From: Cordilura impudica | Lineage: Eukaryota > Arthropoda > Insecta > Diptera > Scathophagidae | Length of the DNA: 64,000 nt | Assembly: GCA_963682025.1 (NCBI GenBank) | Contig: OY821519.1 | Location: forward strand, 250,478,358-250,542,357 | Reading direction: 5' to 3' | Part shown: positions 11,690 to 23,700 of the stretch, one piece after another | Numbering within the stretch: position 1 is the stretch's first letter | Layout: every line of letters begins with the position of its first letter | Notes under the pieces: model-generated | Seen by the model: only the letters and a program-made list of their open reading frames with translations | Database searches by the model: none | What the model was told of the DNA's origin: nothing | Program-made: the position numbers and the translations under genes

Positions 11690-11970
11690 CTTTTTGAAAA
11701 TGAAAAATGAAAAATATAAAATGAAAATTGAAAAATAAAAAATTAAAAATGAAAAAAAAAAATTAAAAATAAAAAATGAAAAATAAAATATGAAAAATGA
11801 ATAACAAAAAATGAAAAATGAAAATGAGAAATAAAAATTAAAAATTAATTAAAAATTAAGAATTAAAAATTAATAATTAAAAATTAAAAATTAAAAATTA
11901 AAAATTAAAAATTAAAAATTAAAAATTAAAAATTAAAAATTGAAAACTAAAAATTAAAAATTAAAAATTA
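11690..11970. repeat. Degenerate A-rich / TTAAAAA microsatellite
   Basis: GAAAAATGAAAAATA-type units grade into clean TTAAAAA heptamers towards 11970. This looks like the older edge of the heptamer array that continues between and after the repeat A copies. Confidence 0.85.
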
Positions 11971-12760
11971 ACAAGTAAGAAAATTATAGTCGGTCTAGAC
12001 CGACTATACGATACCCTATACCATGCGTTTAGAGACCCTATCTCTTAGGCCCAACTAACTGGACATAGAAAATAAGCAAAAACCAAATTTGAGTGGGATT
12101 TTTATTAATTTTTTTGGCTGCAGATATGAAAAAGTTCATATCGGATGCTATATCTATATAGGGACTTGGTCCAAAAATGGACCGATCCTGATCATGTTTG
12201 GTAAAGGCTCTTGCATTTTGCAAAAATATATACAAACAAAATTTGAGAAGAATCAGTGCAATATTTTTGTTTTTTAATAGATTTAAGTGAAGATCGGGAA
12301 GCAGCTCTATATGGGGTCAAAGGGATCATTTTTGGACTACTCATTAGTGGATGTAATGAACGCATACAAACCCAATTTGAGTAAGATCTATATGACAATT
12401 TGGATCTTATGGCAATTTATGTCGATTTCATATGGGCAATTTGTATGGGGGCTAGGTCTGAACATGGACCGTTTCTCACCAATTTCAACAGCGTTCATCC
12501 CATGGCCGATAAAAGCTTTTGTACCAAATTTCATTAAAATACATTCATATTTGCGACCTGCAGTTTGATTACAAGCTTTACATGGACACACAGACGGACG
12601 GACGGACTGACGGACGGACGGACATTGTTAAATCAACTCAGAAAGTGTTTCTGATTCGATCGGTATAATTAAAGATGGGTCTAGGTCAGATATTTTTGGT
12701 TGTTACAAACAGCAGCACAAAGTCATTATACCCAAACTACATAGTGGTATAGGGTATAAA
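11971..12760 (+). mobile_element. Repeat A, full-length, tandem unit 1
   Basis: A complete copy runs from ACAAGTAAGAAAATTATAG to GGTATAGGGTATAAAA. The 18-bp palindrome is intact, and the GACG microsatellite is at about 12590-12625. It is preceded and followed directly by TTAAAAA heptamers, with no unique DNA in between. Confidence 0.9.
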
Positions 12761-12968
12761 AATTAAAAATTGAAAATTAAAAATTAAAAATTAAAAATTA
12801 AAAATTAAAAATTAAAAATTAAAAATTAAAAATTAAAAATTAAAAATTAAAAATTAAAAATTAAAAATTAAAAATTAAAAATTAAAAATTAAAAATTAAA
12901 AATTAAAAATTAAAAATTAAAAATTAAAAATTAAAAATTAAAAATTAAAAATTAAAAATTAAAAATTA
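12761..12968. repeat. (TTAAAAA)n spacer array, about 205 bp
   Basis: Nearly pure heptamer repeats lie between two direct copies of repeat A. Confidence 0.95.
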
Positions 12969-13740
12969 ACAAGTAAGAAAATTATAGTCGGTCTAGACCG
13001 ACTATACGATACCCTATACGATGCGTTTAGAAACCCTATCTCTTAGGCCCAACTAACTGGACATAGAAAATAAGCAAAAACCAAATTTGAGTGGGATTTT
13101 TATTAATTTTTTGGCTGCAGATATGAAAAAGTTCATATATATATATATGGGTACTAGGTCTAAAAATGGACCGATCCTGATCATGTTTGATAAAGTCTTT
13201 TGTATTTTGCAAAAATATATAATACAAACAAAATTTGAGAAGAATTAGCGCAATATTTTTGTTTTTTAATAGATTTAAGTGAAGATCGGGAAGCAGCTCT
13301 ATATGGGGCCAAAGGGATCATTTTTGGACTACTCATTAGTGGATGTAATGAATGCTTACAAACCCAATTTGAGTAAGATCTATATGACAATTTGGATCTT
13401 ATGGCAATTTATGTCGATTTCATAGGGGTAATTTGTATGGGGGCTAGGTCTGAACATGGACCGATTCTCACCAATTTCAATAGCGTTCATCCCATGGCCG
13501 GTGAAAGCCTACATACCAAATTTCATCAAAATATATTCATATTTGCGACCTGCAGTTTGAGTACAAGCTTTACATGGACACACAGACGGACGGACGGACG
13601 GACATTATTAAATCAACTCAAAAAGTGATTCTGATTCGATCGGCATAATTAAAGATGGGTCTAGGTCAAATATTTTTGGTTGTTACAAACAGCAGCACAA
13701 AGTCATTATACCCAAACCACATAGTGGTATAGGGTATAAA
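12969..13740 (+). mobile_element. Repeat A, full-length, tandem unit 2
   Basis: This is a complete direct copy with the same ends as unit 1. A small ATATAT expansion replaces the GGATGC block near 13135-13150, and there is a short (GACG)n run at about 13586-13605. Confidence 0.9.
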
Positions 13741-13845
13741 AATTAAAAATTAAAAATTAAAAATTAAAAATTAAAAATTAAAAATTAAAAATTAAAAATA
13801 AAAATTGAAAATTAAATATTAAAAATTAAAAATTAAAAATTAAAA
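13741..13845. repeat. (TTAAAAA)n spacer array, about 105 bp
   Basis: Heptamer repeats with a few variant units lie between tandem copies 2 and 3 of repeat A. Confidence 0.95.
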
Positions 13846-14613
13846 ACAAGTATGAAAATTATAGTCGGTCTAGACCGACTATACGATACCCTATACCATG
13901 CGTTTAGAAACCCTATCTCTTAGGCCCAACTAACTGGACATTGAAAATAAGCAAAAACCAAATTTGAGTGGGATTTTTATTAATTTTTTTGGCTGCAGAT
14001 ATGAAAAAGTTCATATCGGATGCTATATCTATAAAGGGACTAGGTCCAAAAATGGACCGATCCTGATCATGTTTGGTAAAGTCTCTTGTATTTTGCAAAA
14101 ATATGTACAAACAAAATTTGAGAAGAATCAGTGCAATATTTTTGTTTTTTAATAGATTTAAGTGAAGATCGGGAAGCAGCTCTATATGGGGTCAAAGGGA
14201 TCATTTTTGGACTACTCATTAGTGGATGTAATGAACGCATACAAACCCAATTTGAGTAAGATCTATATGACAATTTGGATCTTATGGCAATTTATGTCGA
14301 TTTCATATGGGTAATTTGTATGGGGGCTAGGTCTGAACATGGACCGATTCTCACCAGTTTCAATAGCGTTCATCCCATGGCCGATAAAAGCTTATATACC
14401 AAATTTCATCAAAATATATTCATATTTGCGACCTGCAGTTTGATTACAAGCTTTACATGGACACACAGACGGACGGACATTGTTAAATCAACTCAGAAAG
14501 TGATTCTGATTCGATCGGTATAATTAAAGATGGGTCTAGGTCAAATATTTTTGGTCGTTACAAACAGCAGCACAAAGTGTTTATACCCAAACCATATAGC
14601 GGTATAGGGTATA
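13846..14613 (+). mobile_element. Repeat A, full-length, tandem unit 3
   Basis: A complete direct copy starts ACAAGTATGAAAATTATAG and ends GGTATAGGGTATAAT. The GACG run is shortened to about two units (14468-14478). Confidence 0.9.
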
Positions 14614-15590
14614 ATTAAAAATTAAAAATTAAAAATTAAAAATTAAAAATTAAAAATTAAAAATTAAAAATTAAAAATTAATAATTAAAAATTAAAAATT
14701 AAAAATTAAAAATTAAAAATTAAAAATTAAAAATTAAAAATTAAAAATTAAAAATTAAAAATTAAAAATTAAAAATTAAAAATTAAAAATTAAAAATTAA
14801 AAATTAAAAATTAAAAATTAAAAATTAAAAATTAAAAATTAAAAATTAAAAATTAAAAATTAAATTTTAAAAATTAAAAATTAAAAATTAAAAATTAAAA
14901 ATTAAAAATTAAAAATTAAAAATTAAAAATTAAAAATTAAAAATTAAAAATTAAAAATTAAAAATTAAAAATTAAAAATTAAAAATTAAAAATTAAAAAT
15001 TAAAAATTAAAAATTAAAAATTAAAAATTAAAAATTAAAAATTAAAAATTAAAAATTAAAAATTAAAAATTAAAAATTAAAAATTAAAAATTAAAAATTA
15101 AAAATTAAAAATTAAAAATTAAAAATTAAAAATTAAAAATTAAAAATTAAAAATTAAAAATTAAAAATTAAAAATTAAAAATTAAAAATTAAAAATTAAA
15201 AATTAAAAATTAAAAATTAAAAATTAAAAATTAAAAATTAAAAATTAAAAATTAAAAATTAAAAATTAAAAATTAAAAATTAAAAATTAAAAATTAAAAA
15301 TTAAAAATTAAAAATTAAAAATTAAAAATTAAAAATTAAAAATTAAAAATTAAAAATTAAAAATTAAAAATTAAAAATTAAAAATTAAAAATTAAAAATT
15401 AAAAATTAAAAATTAAAAATTAAAAATTAAAAATTAAAAATTAAAAATTAAAAATTAAAAATTAAAAATTAAAAATTAAAAATTAAAAATTAAAAATTAA
15501 AAATTAAAAATTAAAAACTAAAAATTAAAAATTAAAAATTAAAAATTAAAAATTAAAAATTAAAAATTAAAAATTAAAAATTAAAAATAA
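14614..15590. repeat. Long (TTAAAAA)n heptamer array, about 975 bp
   Basis: Roughly 140 head-to-tail TTAAAAA heptamers are seen with very few variants (for example near 14688, 14863 and 15518). The array decays into GAAAAATAAAAAA-type sequence up to about 15665. Such homogeneity implies recent expansion or sequence homogenisation. Array length in an assembly may be unreliable. Confidence 0.95.
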
Positions 15591-15714
15591 AAAATGAAAA
15601 ATAAAAAATTAAAAATAAAAAATAAAAAAATAAATATGAAAAATTAAAAGTGAAAAATAAAAAATAAACCAGTTGAAATAATAAATAATAATAAATAATA
15701 ATAATTGAAAGCTA

Positions 15715-15805
15715 TAAGTAATACATAGATGACGCTTTCTGTTTGATTTTTACAAGATGTTTACACATCCTGTCTGTGATCGGATTCACAGCTTTTTTTA
15801 TTTTT
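15715..15805 (-). repeat. Dispersed repeat X fragment, inverted (outer end)
   Basis: CATAGATGACGCTTTCTGTT, GATGTTTACACATC and CTGTGATCGGATTCACA are the reverse complement of the first 90 bases of repeat X at 20790-20880. Confidence 0.7.
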
Positions 15806-17720
15806 ATTTTTTTTTTTTTTTTTGAGTGTAAATTTCTTATTACATTGAATTCATTAACAGAATTTGAACATTGAAAATTTTGGGCCGCTTAAAATACTTC
15901 AGGTAGCGTAAGCGGATTTTTTTGATGATCATTGCGATCCAGAATTTATAGCTTTTATTATTGGCAATACATAAACATTACAAAACATTAACAATCTTCT
16001 TAAAAACACTTCGCCATCCTATTAAAATCAAAATAAAATATGAAAAAATTAAAATTTCTGTTTTCAAGCACCAAAAAAAAAAGAGAAAAATAATATAAAA
16101 ATCTGCAAAAATTAAATAGAATTTGGTATTTTATAGCCTTTAAAATAAGCAAAAAAAAAAAACTTTAAAATCGATTAATTTTTCACTGAGTTATGGCAAA
16201 ACACGTCTACCCATCTATCCAGTGTATGTCAAGATGTTTTTACAACTTTATGGTTGTTGCGTGCAGACTGGCAAGTGTATGCAGCCAAGTTCATTTTAAC
16301 TATTTATAGTATTGTATTAGTGAACCATTTTAGGTAATATCTAAGTAAGGATATTTAAACATTTCCAGTTCTATTCTATCAAAATAAAGTATATTTTAAA
16401 AACTGAGACTGCTGAAAATGTATAGGACCAAATAACTTCATTTTTATTTTGTTTTTAGAAATGAAAAATACCTTTCAGCATTACAATCGATTTATATATA
16501 TTTTATATATTTTTATATAATTTTCAAAAAATTTTGCACCTTTTTCTAAAAGCTAAGAAAATTTTAACTTTGCGGAGCTCCATCATAAAACCGTTTATTT
16601 GTATACATTCATTGATTTTACTGAATGCTTCTATAAAATTTTTGATTTTTATCACGCTATTTGGGGAAAGGCGCCACTGTGCACCGTTAGAAGCGAACCT
16701 TATCTTCATTTTCATCTAATCAAAATAGAAGTATTTTTATATTTTATTATAATTTAGTTTCTATAATATTAAAAATTCTTATCACAAAACCCCCACAAAA
16801 AAAAAAAAAAATCAAAAACAAAACAACAAAATAACGATTAGTGGATTATCAAAACACAAGTACCTGTCATATCAATTGTACATTTAATCGTTTTGATTAA
16901 ATGAAGCGCTTGTCAAAATGTAAACGTCAATATGAAATGTGCAACACACCACCAAAACACCAGAATAAACAAATAAAAAAAAAAGAAAAATAATGAAAAA
17001 AAAAATTGAATAAAAACACAACCAAACTTAATGACACTGACATACTTCTTTGTGTCTCTACACATTACTACAACTCGTATAAGTAGACATAAACGATCTT
17101 ATCGAACTTACTCGTCAAATGTATTGATTGAAAATATTGGCCAGAAGAAAGACAGAATATCAGCTACCACAAAATAGAAATAGAAGGGAAAATGAACTTT
17201 CAATTATTTTATATACATATTTTTTTTGGAACAAGTGCTTCGACAAAATAATTAACACGTTATTTGTAATGAAAACCATTACAATATAGAAATAACTGGT
17301 AACGAAAAGTGAAAATCTTTAGAAATTGATCGATTTTTATTATAGAAAATAATGAATGTTTCAAACAAATATTACAGACTTTTTACATATAAATCAAAAA
17401 GATCAATGACATGACAAAACGTGTCTGAAGCGATAACATTTGTAAATATTTTGAAATTAATTTTTTTTCTTGAATTTGTTTAAGATTATATTTAGATAAA
17501 GAATTACTGCAGGCATTTATAACAGGAAAGCGAAAGTTTATGGGTATTAAAAAAAAAAAAATTTTTTTTTTTCTTTATTGCCTAGTAATAAAATAATTAC
17601 CTCTTTTCAAGTTTATATGATGGATTACTTATAGAAATAACATACATATGTACAAGTCATATACATTTTACAATACATTATAAATGATATCGACAGTAAT
17701 AATAATATTCATTAAATGAA
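15806..17720. other. AT-rich stretch without a gene
   Basis: No coding region is supported on either strand; the mirror-image small frames at 16524-16719 are chance. GGCGCCACTGTGCACCG at 16669-16685 nearly matches a motif at 56658-56673 next to a Transib terminus and may mark a transposon end. The rest is homopolymer-rich. Confidence 0.45.
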
Positions 17721-18236
17721 ACAACAAGTAAGTAATAGGGACTCTATGAAAAAATACAACAACTAAAGGTTTTAAATTTGGCTATGCCGAATCTTTGATA
17801 CCCTCCACCTGGATTTTACTTAATACTAAATTATTTGAAGAAAAACACTAAATTTTTTATCATTTTTTTTGGAGGTGTCTCAATATTTTAGAAAATATTA
17901 TTTCGCACTGTTTGTTGCCCGATTTACCCAATTTTAAATACCGTTCTGCTCGACACTATGGCACACAATCTTATCTTAAGTTTATGTGGGTGAATGTTTT
18001 ATTTTGTGAATGGGTGCGATTTCAACAGACAGACATACGGAAGGACGGACAGAAGGACAGACAGACATGGCTATATCTACTCGAGTTGTTACAAGGATCA
18101 AAAAATATATATACTTTATAAGGAGGCAATTTAATTTTTCGATGCGTTACAACCGGATTGACAAACTGATATGTATCCGCTGCACATTGGTGTGGAGTGT
18201 ATCAAAATATATATAAAAAAACGAAATGATAAAATA
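17721..18236 (+). mobile_element. Repeat B (second DINE/mini-me-like family)
   Basis: The start resembles repeat A (ACAACAAGTAAG) but continues with GGCTATGCCGAATC and GATACCCTCCACCTGGAT. It has an ACAGACAGACAT...GGACGGAC microsatellite, an ACTCGAGTTGTTACAAGGAT block, and ends near TGGTGTGGAGTGTATC. Repeats A and B share architecture but not most of their sequence. Other B copies lie at 28330-28490 and 30091-30560. No coding capacity. Confidence 0.75.
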
Positions 18237-18602
18237 TAAATAAACACCTTGCATCATTTGTATGATGACTCCGACTATGAGACTACATGTGGCTATCAAA
18301 ATAAAGGGTTTTTCTTGTTAAAATTTTCACATACATACGAGTACTTATGATTGATAATATTGTTTTATATTTTTTAATTAACTAAAATTCCCCTAATTTC
18401 GTAATATTATCAATTGATAGTAAAAATGATTTCAACGATTGATTTGTTTCAAAAGCTGTAGGGGTTTTTTTTTCTGATAACATATTAATTTATAATTATT
18501 GGGAGACCCACATTTTATTATAGAGATTGAATCAGATCTAAAGGGTATTACAAAATTCACGCAAGATTTGAATTTTCCGTCATTTATGCAGTAAATTGAA
18601 AA
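18237..18602. other. No gene recognised
   Basis: AT-rich sequence with no supported feature. Confidence 0.4.
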
Positions 18603-18855
18603 CAAGTGAGAAAATTATAATCGGTCTAGACCGACTATACGATACCCTATAGCATGCATTTCGAGAGAGGATCCTGAACCCGGCTGAAGCAATAACTGGA
18701 TTGAAAAAAAAGTATAAACTAAATTTTAAAGATACTGTTATTAATTTGTGGCGTACAGATTTAAAAAAGTTCATATCTGATGAAATTTTTATATGGGGAT
18801 TAGGTCAAAAAATGAACCAATCGTGACTATATTTAATAAAGTTTTATATACATAA
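18603..18855 (+). mobile_element. Repeat A, 3'-truncated
   Basis: The 5' palindrome ATCGGTCTAGACCGACTATA is present (one arm slightly altered), followed by CGATACCCTATAGCATGC and the AAAAAGTTCATATC block. The copy ends before the 3' half. An unrelated junction of about 70 bases separates it from the next copy. Confidence 0.8.
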
Positions 18856-18923
18856 AGGGTGTTTTCTAAGCCAGACAGATCTTCAAATTGTAAAATATAA
18901 CACAAAAATTATGTTTTAGTAAA

Positions 18924-19738
18924 ACAAGTAAGAAAATTATAGTCGGTCTAGACCAACTATTCGATAGTATACCATACGTTTAGAGATCTTATGCCTTAGA
19001 TCCAACTAATTGGATATAGAAAATAAGCAATAACCAAATTTTAGTGACATTGTTACTAATTTCTTTGCCTTCCGATATAAAAAAGTTCATATAGCATGCT
19101 ATATTTATATGAGGACTGGGTCGAAAAATCGACCGATCCTAACCATATTTGGTAACCTCACTCATTTTTTGCAAAAACATATACAAACCAAATTTGAGAA
19201 AAATCTCTGCAATATTTTTGTATTTTGATAAATTTAAGTGAAGATCGGAAAGCAGCTCTATATGGGGGCTATGACTCACAATTGTCCTATATGATTTATT
19301 TTTAGAATACTGATTAATGGATGTAATAAACAAACACAAATTCAATTTGGATATTATGGATATTTAAGTCGATTTCATAGGGGTCATTTGTAGGGGGACT
19401 AGGTTTGGACATGAAGCGATTTCCACCAATTTCAATAGCGTTCATCATGTGGCCGACAGAAGCTTACATATTAAATTTCACCAAAATATATTTGCGACCT
19501 GTAGTTTGATTAAAAGGCTTACATGGACACACAGACGGACGGACAGTCGGATGAAGAGATGGACGGACAGACATCGCTAAATCGACTCTGAAAGTGATTT
19601 TAAAAGTAATTCTGACTCGATCGATATAATAAATGCTGGGTCTAGGTCCAATTTTTTGGTAGTTACAAACATCAGTACAAAGTCATTATACCCGGTCTAG
19701 AGTATACCGCACGGTGCACCACAGAACGGTATAGGGTA
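18924..19738 (+). mobile_element. Repeat A, full-length but diverged
   Basis: The copy starts ACAAGTAAGAAAATTATAG, with the palindrome degraded (GGTCTAGACCAACT). All internal blocks and a GGACGGACAGTCGG microsatellite remain. The 3' hairpin region is altered (CACGGTGCACCACAGAACGG) before GGTATAGGG. Divergence suggests an older insertion than the tandem copies at 12-14.6 kb. Confidence 0.85.
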
Positions 19739-19772
19739 AAAAAAAGTTTATTCGAAAGATGAATATATGACA

Positions 19773-20652
19773 TTAACATTTGAAAGTGATTTCAGGCATC
19801 CGGCCACCGCGGTTGCTCCTGGCGAAGCGCAGTTTGGACATTCAATTCTGGATCACTTCTTTGAGAATTGCTGGCCGTATGTCACGAATAGCACGGACAA
19901 TGTTGGCCTCCACGGCATCAATTGTTGCTGATTTATCAACGTAAACCAGTAAGTTTGCGACCAATTCTCGAAATATATTTATCGCCAAATTTTGATTTCA
20001 ATAAGTCGATGATTGCGGTCGCCGTATGGCACGTAGCACCATCCTGTTGAAAACACATCTCGCCCGGATTAATGTCATCCATATTTTCTAGCAAAAAATC
20101 GTTGATCATGATGCAGTAACGAGCACCGGCTTAATTTTTTAAAGAAATGAGGTCCGATGATGCCACCAACATGTAAACCGCACCAAACAGTGTATTTTTC
20201 TCGATGTAATAGAGTCTGTAGAATTTGTTGTGGATTGGTCTCACTCCATATGCAGCAATTTTGTTCATTAATAAACTCGTTAAGTCAAAAATTAGCTTCA
20301 TCGCTGAACATAATTTGCGATGAAACATCGGGTCAGTTTCCAACTGCTCTAGAGCCCATGATGGTCTCATGGCTTTAATTCTTGCACCAGCTGGATCTTA
20401 TACGGGTGTAGGCCAAAATATCTGCCCAGAACTTTTCTGCATAGTGGACGGACAGACACCCAATTACTGTGACCGACGACGATCGATAAATTTGAATCTT
20501 CTTCCGTACTTTCGTTTACAGCGGCGATATTCTCTTCCGTACGCAAATCCCTTCTATCCGCAATTCGATGGATGGCTTGCTCAGACGAACGATTATGTAT
20601 GCCAAGAATTTGGATAATTTATGTGTTGTTGTTTAAGCGTGAATCTATTCAT
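19773..20652 (-). pseudogene. Tc1/mariner-superfamily transposase relic
   Basis: Minus-strand remains of the same transposase group as at 46.6-47.7 kb. The N-terminus (MNRFTLKQQ) begins at ATG 20650-20652, and the C-terminus reads ...GRMPEITFKC then TAA at 19773-19775. Between them lie fragments equivalent to WALEQLETDPMFHRKL, HREKYTVWCGLHVGG and CFQQDGATCHTA in shifting frames, with an N-terminal deletion and many frameshifts. It is not functional. Small frames on either strand here are by-products. Confidence 0.8.
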
Positions 20653-20780
20653 GATGATGGGCCAGAGTACACTGATCATAAATGACCTAAAGTAAGCGCA
20701 GTATGACTATTCGTTTGACAGCTAACCCTTTCTTAAATTCTTTATAAGCAAAAAAAAACTATCTTTAATAAACAAAAAAA

Positions 20781-21300
20781 AAAAATATGTGAGTCCGATC
20801 ACAGGGGAGATGTGTAAACATCTATTTACACGTCAATTAAAATCAAAGAGTAAGCGCCATCTATGTATAGCAAGCAACTACTATGGTTGTTATACTTGAT
20901 GGTTGCAGTTGTTTGCTATATATTCATGGCGCCTTCTGTTGGTTGTTGAATCAGCTAAATAAATTTAAATCATAATCTCTGCACCAATACACTAACATAT
21001 ACGTCACACCGATTTTCTCTTACGCTATTTTTGTGATTGTATTGTGAAATATATTTTTACCGCCCTAAACGCATAGATTTTTACACATCAGTAATTATCT
21101 ATAATATTAATAGGCGAGACTATTTCTAATAACCCCATCTACGTCTTTAGTTATCAACCGATTTTGACAAAAAAAATACCATTTGAAAGGTATTTCTTTG
21201 CAGATGTACACTATGTTACAGATGTTCACCAGCTTGTACATTTTTTTGGAGTAGTAATCATTTAAAGTTGCTACTAACACACATAAAACACATATAAAAA
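20781..21300 (+). repeat. Dispersed repeat X, copy 1 of a direct pair
   Basis: The segment begins AATATGTGAGTCCGATCACA and runs to ACACATATAAAAA, where a repeat A element starts. It matches 22088-22605 with only scattered differences over about 515 bases. It holds no open frame of note. Confidence 0.9.
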
Positions 21301-22081
21301 ACAAGTAAGAAAATTATAGTCGGTCTAGACCGACTATACGATACCCTATACCATGCGTTTAGAAACCCTATCTCTTAGGCCCAACTAACTGGACATTGAA
21401 AATAAGCAAAAACCAAATTTGAGTGGGATTTTTATTAATTTTTTTGGCTGCAGATATGAATAAGTTCATATCGGATGATATATCTATATGGGGACTAGGT
21501 CCAAAAATGGACCGATCCTGATCATGTTTGGTAAAGTCTCTTGTATTTTGCACAAATATATACAAACAAAATTTGAGAAGAATCAGTGCAATATTTTTGT
21601 TTTTTAATAGATTTAAGTGAAGATCGGGAAGCAGCTCTATATGGGGCCAAAGGTATCATTTTTGGACTACTCATTAATGGATGTAATGAACGCATACAAA
21701 CCCAATTTGAGTAAGATCTATATGACAATTTGGATCTTATGGCAATTTATGTCGATTTCATAGGGGTAATTTGTATGGGGGCTAGGTCTGAACATGGACC
21801 GATTCTCACCAATTTCAACAGCGTTCATCCCATGGCTGGTAGAAGCTTACATACCAAATTTCATCAAAATATATTAATTTTTGCGACCTGCAGTTTGATT
21901 ACAAAGTTTACATGGACACACAGACGGACGGACGGACGGTCGGACATTGTTAAATCAACTCAGAAAGTGATTCTGATTCGATCGGTATAATTAAAGATGG
22001 GTCTGGGTCAAATATTTTTGGTTGTTACAAACAGCAGCACAAAGTCATTATACCCAAACCACATAGTGGTATAGGGTATAA
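21301..22081 (+). mobile_element. Repeat A, full-length, between two X copies
   Basis: A complete copy with an intact palindrome, a (GACG)n run at 21920-21945 and the 3' hairpin. It is very similar to the tandem copies at 12-14.6 kb. It sits exactly between two direct copies of repeat X. Confidence 0.9.
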
Positions 22082-22087
22082 AAAAAA

Positions 22088-22870
22088 AAGAATATGTGAG
22101 TCCGATCACAGGGGAGATGTATAAACATCTATTTACACATGAATTAAAATCAAACAGTAAGCGCCATCTATGTATAGCAAGCAACTACTATGGTTGTTAT
22201 ACTTGATGGTTGCAGTTGTTTGCTTTATACTCAAGGCGCCTTCTGTTGGTTGTTGAGTCAGCTAAATAAATTTAAATAATAATATTTGCAATACACTTAC
22301 ATATACGTCACACCAATTTTCCCTTACGCTGTTTTTGTGATTGTATTGTGAAATATATTTTTACCCCCCTAAGCGCATAGATACTTACACATCAGTAATT
22401 ATCTATAATATTAATAGGCGAGACTATTTCTAATAACCCCTTCTACGTCTTTAGTTACCAACCGATTTTGACAAAAGATATACCATTTGAAAGGTATTTC
22501 TTTGCAGATGTACACTATGTTACAGATGTTCACCAGCTTGTACATTTTTTTGGAGTAATAATCATTTAAAGTTGCTACTAACACGCATAAAACACATATA
22601 AAAAACTATACAATGCTGTGTTGAATTGTGAATTGGCTAAAATTGATTAGCATACCTTTAGACTTTTATAAAATAATTTATTAACAAACCAATTTATATA
22701 TCTTCTGTGTGCTCCACAAATATTTATAATGAAATGTAATTTAATTTCAAAATTTACAATTTAATTAATTTTATTTAAATGCACATAAATTTTATATATA
22801 TAGAATTTCTAGAATTTGCACTCGAATTTCGAATGCTGGACTCTGCTCGTAATAATAAATACTTTCCAGT
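22088..22870 (+). repeat. Dispersed repeat X, copy 2, with 3' end
   Basis: The first ~515 bases duplicate 20781-21300. The copy then continues through GTGTTGAATTGTGAATTGGC to AGAATTTGCACTCGAATTTC, the 3' end shared with 6.7-7.1 kb and 52.6-53.05 kb. It is the most complete X copy in the window. Confidence 0.8.
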
Positions 22871-22937
22871 ATGCAATATTCTCTTCTATTCAGTTTGTAT
22901 TGCCTAATTTGCAAGCGAAAAATTTATGTAAGTATTT

Positions 22938-23244
22938 TTACAAAAATTTTGAAATTTGATTTTGCTCTAGGTAATTTTCAAATAAAATTTTAGGTTTAAA
23001 AACTTTTACTTTTGGCTTTATAGTTCCATCATTCAGCAGTTTACCTAAATATACTTCACCTTCTTCATCTAACAGAATTCTAGTCAAGAAAAAATTGTTT
23101 TCGACTACCAAATGTTTCAACTCATCAATAAACATTGTTAAATGAACTTTCACATAATAAATAAGTCGACAAGTCATCATACCAAATTTCCCTGTTAAAC
23201 GAAACGTTTCATTACAAACGATTCCATAAATGGCGTCTGTAGTT
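22938..23244 (-). CDS. Hypothetical protein segment, possible terminal exon
   Basis: On the minus strand about 100 codons stay open and end at TAA 22938-22940. The composition is protein-like and not repeat-derived; readable pieces include NETFRLTGKFGMMTCRLIYY, LKHLVVENNFFLTRILLDEE and GEVYLGKLLNDGTIKPKVKV. No ATG is found at a natural start. Instead, a pyrimidine-rich tract followed by CTACAG lies just upstream (near 23237), which would suit a splice acceptor. It may be the last exon of a host gene or a transposon fragment. I do not recognise a family. In this AT-rich DNA an open run this long is unlikely, though not impossible, by chance. Confidence 0.35.
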
Positions 23245-23554
23245 AACAAAATCGAAAATAAAATTTAATTGCAAACATAAATACAAATACCACTAGAAGT
23301 TTAATGAACGGGCAATGCGGGCTTTTTTTTTTTTGAAAATTACTGCTTTTGATTTTTACGAGCATAATAAACATTTATTCAAAAAAAAAAAAATATATTT
23401 CAATCAAAGCTGTAAAAATTAAAACTGGCATAAAAATCCAGAAATACTCGTTTTGACCATAACGTAACCATATTTTCTATAAGGTGAAGAGCAATTAAGG
23501 TCGTTGCTAATAGACTGTGGAATATATTTGTTTGTTGTTTTTATAGACAACAAC

Positions 23555-23700
23555 ATAATTTGGTATTAATTTGTCTGCCAAAAATTTCTATGAGTTCTGT
23601 TATTGATGGAATGTTACTCGTAACACAAATGTATTCAAACAATTGGAGGCGCCAGTTTTGAGTAATGATGGTGCCTTACAGTGTAAATCTAAATAGGTAA
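23555..23700 (-). other. Possible coding remnant
   Basis: A minus-strand frame reads through WRLQLFEYICVTSNIPS and TELIEIFGRQINTKL before a stop near 23564. It lies upstream of the segment at 22938-23244 on the same strand, so it could be a neighbouring exon. It is only about 45 codons and no splice donor is convincing. Confidence 0.2.

Noticed and set aside
10689..14523. Recurring frames of 62-82 codons (for example the ones translating to GARSEHGPILTSF or MSGIFINFFGCRYEK) at 10.7-14.5, 21.4-22.0, 33.0-33.3, 58.7-59.3 and 61.6-62.2 kb
   Set aside because: They occur on both strands of every repeat A copy at the same place, differ by frameshifts between copies, and often start at non-ATG codons. 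They are by-products of the repeat sequence.
14614..15590. Telomeric repeat
   Set aside because: The unit is TTAAAAA, not the insect TTAGG. The array is internal and interspersed with transposons, so it is a microsatellite.
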